Positions 57,791 to 64,000 of a stretch of 64,000 bases of DNA are shown here, piece by piece; the first letter of the stretch is position 1, and each line of letters opens with the position of its first letter. Source of the stretch: Parasitella parasitica (Eukaryota; Mucoromycota; Mucoromycetes; Mucorales; Mucoraceae). Below the pieces are notes generated by a model. It saw only the letters and a list, made by a program, of their open reading frames with translations, had not been told where the DNA came from and ran no database searches. A program made the position numbers and the translations under genes. The DNA is taken from contig MU619245.1 of the NCBI GenBank assembly GCA_025201805.1, positions 107,967-171,966 on the forward strand, written 5' to 3'.

Positions 57791-60439
57791 ATGTCACAAC
57801 GGGAAACTGCTACTACTACTAGTAAGCCGGATCTGAAGGAATTGGCAAAGATATTATCTGATGCCTATTACGCTGTTCTGCAGCACTCGACCTTGGCTCC
57901 AGCAAAGGTATGTATGTCGAAAATTATCTGCTATCTGACTCGGCTGAAATGTTGCCATCTGATAGATCGTCAGCAGTCTGAAGCAACTGGCGCAGTATAG
58001 CAATGATCTGCCTAGTTCATGGTTCACACCACAATTCATCGACGCTCTGATTGCGCTCAAAAGTCGATATTTGTCTGAAGGGCAACTAGAGGGCCTTGCG
58101 TTTATTATTGCTTTATTTTCAAGCTGGCTCCGCCGATTGAGCTCGATGGACGATCCACGACTAAAGCCCGTCATGGATACCATGCTAGAGCTGCTTTTAT
58201 CGACAGACAACCGTTATTTATCACTGCAGAAAGACGCATGGATTGGATGGGTATCACTGATGGGAAAGAGCCAGGATATCGCCTTGTTGGAAGGAATGAC
58301 CAAGGTTTTGCAATTGTACACACTGGATCATGACGAGCAAAGAACAAGAGCCATGTCTGAGGCGCTGGATGCTGGCGTCGCCCACGCATTGGCTCAGACA
58401 AACGCTCTCAACGACTTTGAAGTCGAATCATGTCTGCAGCTCTTGCACGCACACATCCACTTTTCTGCAAAAAGAGCAGACGGACCCCGTGCAATCATGA
58501 CAGCTATTGAACATGTTGTGGATGTGAGGTCGCAGGAGAAACCCCAGAGCAGAGCCGAAGCTGACCTGGCTACGCTTGTCCATATGGCGAATGATGCTGT
58601 AAAAGACCAGTCAGAGACATTAGCCATGGATTTCACATGTTTGGCTGTGCTTGCTGGCGTGGTGTGAGTTATAGGTTCAAAGTGCGAATTGTCGGTGATC
58701 TGATCTGAGTATTTTGTATAGACGCACCTTACAGTTTAATCAAGGGAAAAAGACGAAAAAGGTTGTGGGTCTCAGAGAGGATGCTGAAAGGACATTTATC
58801 GCTCAACTGGAAATGGTTGTAGACAGGGTTTCTCTGCCAGAGCATGTGCATGATTTTGCCGTCAATCAAGGTGAGCCTCATTAGGGAGATGGAAAAAAAA
58901 AAAAGGCACTAGGGCTAAACTATACTAGATACGATTGCATTTTTTGCTGGTAGATGTATGATACAAATCCCATCTGAACTAACCATTGAAATGAAGAACC
59001 TGCCGGCACTTTTAAAGCTGCTCAACGCTTGCCTATTATCGAGCCCTCATACATTTAGCAACGGTGACCTTATTCACAGGTTGCGAAATGAGCCTAAAGT
59101 CACTGACGAAATTACTCGACTGATCAACCAACCGCTATTCAAAGACATTGGGCGCATTTCAAGGGTAATGGCCAAAATTATCGAGATTCTTTTGCTCAGA
59201 GAGCAAGCTGCTGACGTTGTGCAAGCCATGCTGGATCGCCTTGTGGGGTTTTCTTACAACGTATTCTTTGACTGGGACCAGTATATTATGGATACAGCAG
59301 ATAAATCCATGACACAAGACGAGACCAAAAACTTTAAGGATATTGAAAACGCGGTGTGGACCGTCTTTAAAAGCATGACATTTGCTTTTACTGTTGTTTT
59401 AAAGGCTGTCGCTGTGGATATACCAGACGGCAAAGGCTTGATCCAGGTGCCCAACGCTGCCCAAGATATTATTTCAGTGTACGCCAACTTTCACTTTATA
59501 ACCGAGCATCTAAGAGAGGGTGCTGGGCGTGAAGCATACCAAGATACTCTAACCAACGCTGTTGCTTATCTGCTACATGATGACAACCAATGCGAGCTGA
59601 ACAGACTTTTGTCCTTGGCTTTTAAGGAATACGGTAAGGGCAATGATGTGTGTGTGTATCAGGAAAACATATTGACTAATATATTACACAGCACCATCTA
59701 AATTTGTCTATGATGGCAAGCCATCTGTAGAGCTATTATCGATGGTCAAACAATCTCGCCTCACCTTTTTCACCGATTTGATTGAGCAAGTGATGAGCCG
59801 TGTAGATGAACAAGTGCTGGAACGCGATATCTTGCCTGTTATTTATCCAGTTCTCAAGTGGAAGCGAATCGAGAACAAAGATCTATATGAAAGTGCTCAC
59901 ACAGCCCTGATTAGCGCTTTCATCACCGAAAAGCCCGTTTCTCGAGAATTAGCTGGTGTTTATGCAAGAATACTGATTGATGTAAGCCTTTTATTATTGT
60001 TGCTACTGATTGCTCCTCGCCTAACTTTTGTGCTGCTTGTCGACAGAACTTTCCCGAGCCAATGAATTTGGATCAATTCCGCTTTGGCTTCAATACGCTA
60101 ATTCAAGCTCTTTGTGGCCTCGATGATGCATTAGCTTGGTTAACAGTGAATCATTTGATTGAAAAGATCCATTCGCTCAAGGAAGAAAAGGACATTGCGC
60201 TTCGTAACGAATATACCACCGCCCTGATTGATTTGCTCAAGCCTCTATCTTTGGGCCCCTTTTTCCCATCTATTTTGGACGAGGTTAGAAGGCTGATTCT
60301 GGCTCAAGAAACAACCGCCATGCAAAAGGCTACCATGAAAATACTGTTTGAAACTGTTAGCGGGTCTGGCATTTCTGATATGAGAAGAACTGAGGCTGTG
60401 GGTTGGTTTTTAGAGTTGAAGCGTGAATTAAAAATGTAA
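57791..60439 (+). CDS. Large, mainly helical protein of unknown function
   Basis: About seven exons and roughly 790 residues. ATG 57791 starts MSQRETATTTSKPDLKELAK. The first intron separates HSTLAPAK from IVSSLKQLAQYSNDLPSSWF. Later pieces include RYLSEGQLEGLAFIIALFSS, LRLKPV-type helices (DDPRLKPVMDTMLELLLSTD), FVSLP-like loops, PALLKLLNACLLSSPHTFSN, GFSYNVFFDWDQYIMDTADK, NAVWTVFKSMTFAFTVVLKA, RLTFFTDLIEQVMSRVDEQV, LDDALAWLTVNHLIEKIHSL, and the end AVGWFLELKRELKM with TAA 60437-60439. Helical pairs of about 40 residues suggest a HEAT-like solenoid. No membrane segment, zinc motif or targeting signal is evident. I considered a peroxin such as Pex8 but found no specific motif. The good exon frames and codon use show a real gene. 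Confidence 0.8.
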
Positions 60440-60498
60440 AGGGCTATTTTATTTACAAAACTGTTGTTGCAAAATATCTTTATGAGTTGCTGTTCTGT

Positions 60499-60612
60499 TT
60501 ATGAAGATTTGCTTTTGCTGTTGACTGAAATGTAGTGATACGCGACAATTAAAACCATAGTAACAACGCCAAGAGAATTGGCAATAAGGGTGAGTTGGGT
60601 ATCTGTGATCAT
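60499..60612 (-). CDS. OST4: OST4, mini-subunit of oligosaccharyltransferase
   Basis: A 37-residue protein on the minus strand: start MITDTQLTLIANSLGVVTMV (60612), then LIVAYHYISVNSKSKSS and TAA 60499-60501. Length, the opening MI[ST]D.QL, the single membrane helix (ANSLGVVTMVLIVAYHYI) and the short polar tail match Ost4, which joins Stt3 and Ost3/6 in the ER oligosaccharyltransferase that N-glycosylates proteins. A leader intron of type GTAAGACTTT...AATGTAG just upstream (about 60680-60625) is likely. It is convergent with the helical-protein gene: the stops are 60 bp apart. It is easily missed by gene finders because of its size. Confidence 0.88.
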   Translation of the reverse strand: MITDTQLTLIANSLGVVTMVLIVAYHYISVNSKSKSS

Positions 60613-61100
60613 TGCAGAGAATTCTACATTGTAATGTGGTTAGATTAAGACGTAGAAAGCTATGAGAGAAAGTCTTACGCTTAATATTGTTAATTATTTT
60701 TTCTTGTATAAAAAGAAAGACTCCAAAAGAAAGACAGTGGGATACAAAGTTGAAATTGATAATTTCCAGCCAATTCAATCTCAAACGCTTGTCTTGCTCC
60801 TGCTGGAATTGGCTTGTTGTAGTCAATTAAAGACTTCATTCAATTACGCTACTGATAAAAGACAGGAAATTTAGCTATTGAAATTTCTTTTTTTTTTTAT
60901 TTGCTTAGTTTCGTTGATCAGGACGCCAACATGCATAATAGCCATTTAATACACCAACCCAACCCATTTTCGCCAAATTAATGTCTTTACTGATTCTAGA
61001 ATGGACAAAGAACAAGGTTTATTTAAAATTAATGTGTATATATCTATGTATGTGTGATGAAGCTATTAGAAAATGTGTTCGTAAAGCATTACATGCAGTT
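60613..61100. other. Intergenic between OST4 promoter and ABCD4-like 3' end
   Basis: No firm gene. A 20-codon minus-strand frame (60905-60967, MGWVGVLNGYYACWRPDQRN) is aromatic-rich and curious, but unsupported. Confidence 0.45.
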
Positions 61101-63388
61101 TCAGGCAGCAGAAAATGACGAGCTCGCTTCTTTGTTTTCAACGGTATACCCACCTTGTCCGTCCAGACGAACAACAGTACTATGAAAGTCAACTACGTTA
61201 GGATGATGACTGACGCTGATAACAGTTGTTCCCATGTTGATGACTGCCTGATATAGATAGTCTTCGGTATCTTTGTCCATAGCGCTAGTTGCTTCGTCCA
61301 GTACTGCGTATTCACATCTACTTGTTAGTATATGTTGTTTGATCCTCTTTGGCTTGCCATAACAGCCTATACATACTTGTAAAACTTGGTTTCCAATAAA
61401 ACACGCGAGCAAATACTAGGCGTTGTTGCTCACCAGGCGATAGCATCTTGGACCATTCTTGACTATACACAGTGTCATAAGATCTCACCAATCCTGCCAA
61501 ATGGCTCAAGCGAACGCTTTGTAGCAGCTGCACAATCTCTTGATCTGTAACTGTAACTGTCGTTAGTAGATTTGGCTACGATCACACGCTGATCAGTGAA
61601 TCTTACTAGTAGCAGCTGGTGTTGTGTTTGGATATAGAATCTGATCTCTTAATGACCCATCAATCAAATAAGGCAACTGAGGAAGGAAAATGATATCTCT
61701 GCCGAACGTAACTCTAGGAACAAGCACTCTGCCTTCGCTACAAGGCCATAAGCCAGCTAGAGAGCGAAGAATCGAGGTTTTACCAGATCCGTTAGGGCCT
61801 ACAAATGCCACATGGTCACCTTGGTAGATTTTCAGATTCAAATCATGTACAATCAATTTACAACGAGGTGAAAAGAGAGAAACGCTTTCGAATTCAATGA
61901 CATCGTCGCTCTGCTCTTCTTTTCTGCGAGAGTGATCAGTCCCGATGCTCTCAACTTCGACAGCTACTCTATCCAATGCTTCCAACAGTTCGCCGATACG
62001 GGCAGTAAAACCCGCTAGATCTGACACCTTGCTTGACTGCTCAATCATGGTGGAAAACAGGTAGATCAAGTACATGGCAACAAACGAGTTCTACGCAAAT
62101 TTAGTAAATATACACACATATGCAGGTCTTCATAATTCAAAATCTCAGGTCTACATACTGCGCTGATAATGGCACTCAGTTCAGAAGCATCTTTTCCGTC
62201 AAATGCACCAGCAAAAATGGGGATAGCAATGATTAAGTAACTAAGGATAGATCCCAAATAGGAAAAACTCTCATTTGCCACTGCGTAAAGAATGTTTTAG
62301 CTTTTTAAGGGGAACCGTAATAATAAATTAAAAACTTACTTTTGAGGGGGAGCTCCTTGTTCACAATAGTGCGCTGATATGTCAAAAGCGTGTCCAGACT
62401 ATGCTGTGCTCTGCTGTTCTCCTCTTTTTCGCCGTCGCAAAAGGCGATGGATTCCGCGTATTGTCGCAGTCTGACGTGCAGATAGCGAAAATTTCCCTCT
62501 TGCAGTTCTTTGAAAAATACGGCGTTGACAATGGGCTGGATGAATTTGCGGCTTACAAGAGAGCCAAACAAGAAATAGACGTAGATCAAAAGAGGCCCAC
62601 CAAACCCAGTGACGATCCAGCATTTGTAGGTGTAATAGACGACCATGATAGGCGCAATAATCAGACTGGTGACAATTTGGCGCAGCGTTTCTGCAAATTT
62701 CTCGATATCTTGGGTAATTCGTTGATCTCTACACACAAAGAATTAACATCTGTAAATGTCAAGTTACACAGAAATTTGATCACAATGTTTATGTGGGGAT
62801 GATATTTACGGATTATCGATTCTTTCATAATTCATAACAAGGGTATACATGGCTTTTGGTTTGATATACTTTTCTTGAAAATGGATTGTCAGCAACTTTC
62901 TTGCTTTCAATGCAAATAGGCCACCCATGAAATTCAGAAAACTTTTACACTTGATGTTGAAATTATTAATACATGCTTAAATACATACATCGAAAACTTA
63001 CTGCTGCTGTACTGAAGACAAGCAAGAGGCAGGGAAAGATGTACTTTGAAAATCCAATGATATCTCGGCTAGTCAAAATAGAGTAGAACCGACTGGGTAT
63101 CATGCCCACAAAATACACCAGCACTTCGTAGCCAATGCTCAGGGCGATAAACGTCATGTATAGCCAGAACAGGCTATGCTTGCGAGCCTCTCTCGTAGTA
63201 GACCATGGCCTGTGTACATGGCTGCTTTTGAAAAGAATCTTCAACAAACGAAAAAGCCGTCTGAAAAACACACAATCAAAACTATATGTTGATTTAGTCG
63301 ATGCTTTTTCTTCAATGTCTTCAATGTCATTTCGCTGATTGAGAATTGGCTGGCTTTCTGAGAAAGAGTCTAGTCTTTCATGTCTCAT
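61101..63388 (-). CDS. ABCD4: ABCD4-like half ABC transporter (subfamily D)
   Basis: About eight exons on the minus strand, roughly 620 residues. Start MRHERLDSFSESQPILNQRN (63388). The N-terminus has an acidic dileucine-like motif (ESQPIL). Membrane segments include SLFWLYMTFIALSIGYEVLV, YIFPCLLLVFSTAA, IIAPIMVVYYTYKCWIVTGF, GPLLIYVYFLFGSLVSRKFI. The region SFSYLGSILSYLIIAIPIFA to SNSFVAMYLIYLFSTMIEQS is characteristic of ABCD4. The ATPase has Walker A VGPNGSGKTS, Q-loop LPQLPYLIDGSLRDQIL, signature LSPGEQQRLVFAR, Walker B YAVLDEATSAMD and switch His SVSHHP. It ends EASSSFSAA (stop 61101-61103). In animals ABCD4 exports cobalamin from lysosomes; in fungi the role is untested. It is not the usual fatty-acyl (PXA1/PXA2) type. 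Confidence 0.87.
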
Positions 63389-63968
63389 TTTCTAGGGGAA
63401 GGGTTTAATTTCTTTAATTAGAAAAGGGAAAAGAAGAGAAATTTTTTTGCTTTCTTACACCTACTCTTTTTTTTTTTTTTTGAATTTCTCAGATGGGGAC
63501 ATGTAGATGGACATCAGATGCCCCCATCATCAGTGATCTTAAATTTGTTTTACCGATCATTCAAATACTGCAAACAATAACATGCATGCAGCTGCTCTCA
63601 CTTCTAGAAAATAACGGATATGAGGATCCGAAAATTGCAAAATTCACCACAAGAATTTGCTGTATGTTTTGTCTTGCATCAAAAGCCCCTTTTAATGAGA
63701 AAAAGGACCGATAGAAGTATTGAGTTTAAATCATGGATCAAGCACTGCCGTATGATTGTTGCAGTATTTTTGTGTACACCGGAAGTTCGCATACTGATCC
63801 CAAGAAGTATATCCAATGCATGAGCCCTCCTTGTTTGAAAAAAAAGAAAAAGAGTCTTTGTAAATTTTAACGAGGGTGAGACATACACTTTGTTCATATT
63901 CCATCAAGACATCCGCAATACCCCGCTTGGATGTTCATAATAAATACAGACTCGATAAACATCTCTGA

Positions 63969-64000
<32 letters not shown>
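63389..64000. other. Terminal intergenic region ending in a T run
   Basis: Upstream of the ABCD4-like gene. T-runs at 63469-63481 and 63972-64000. A plus-strand frame 63493-63714 (LPIIQILQTITCMQLLSLLE, EDPKIAKFTTRICCMFCLAS) could be protein, but has no domain, so it is left uncalled. Confidence 0.4.

Overview
The window is a stretch of a fungal nuclear genome. Genes carry many short introns (about 50-70 nt, GT...AG, several with a TACTAA/CTAAC-like branch point). Intergenic DNA is AT-rich with long homopolymer runs. The protein repertoire (SSB-type Hsp70, PA-TM-RING ligase, Avt-type transporter, LAM/SIP3 sterol carrier, an ABCD4-like ABC protein, an OST4 microprotein) fits an early-diverging fungus. 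I infer Mucoromycota, most likely Mucorales; no rRNA or marker gene in the window proves this. Two 10-N gaps (25776-25785 and 47844-47853), each next to an A or T run, show a draft short-read-style assembly.

Layout. 1-6.2 kb: the 3' end of a SulP sulfate transporter, then KNL1/Spc105 (kinetochore) and THOC5 (mRNA export) in tandem. 6.2-11.7 kb: an accessory zone with a Tc1/mariner-like transposase relic, a fragment of an unknown gene abutting a 5'-truncated LINE, a coding-like remnant, and a decayed FAD amine-oxidase pseudogene. 11.8-22.3 kb: minus-strand genes for dienelactone hydrolase, SSB-type Hsp70, a TRM61-like tRNA methyltransferase, a PA-TM-RING E3 ligase and leucine carboxyl methyltransferase (PPM1). 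23.8 kb: an initiator tRNA-Met gene. 24-44 kb: a dense housekeeping block with a Q-rich protein, an importin-alpha-like ARM protein, a C1+Pex24/dysferlin-type peroxin, HEN1, a GPT2/SCT1-type acyltransferase, a VAP protein, bystin, SNRNP27 and PPIE (head to head), an Avt-type transporter, a putatively myristoylated methyltransferase and an arrestin. 44-52 kb: a transposon-rich island with a LINE ORF1 relic, a 69-bp inverted-repeat hairpin, a gene that looks like part of a large paralogous family, an internally deleted Helitron, and a transcription-factor relic. 52-64 kb: a SIP3/LAM-type BAR-PH-VASt sterol-transfer protein, a large unrecognised helical protein, OST4, and the ABCD4-like transporter.

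Together the intact genes form an ordinary housekeeping neighbourhood. Membrane-contact and lipid functions recur (VAP, GPAT, LAM/SIP3, Pex24-like, ABCD4), as do RNA-processing functions (SNRNP27, PPIE, THOC5, HEN1, TRM61-like, bystin). I see no operon-like new system. The points most worth following are the ABCD4-like protein (B12 handling in a fungus), the spliceosomal head-to-head promoter with a GTACGG palindrome, the C1-peroxin fusion, the deleted Helitron, and the unrecognised genes at 24.2, 47.3 and 57.8 kb. Exon limits were read by eye and need RNA evidence.
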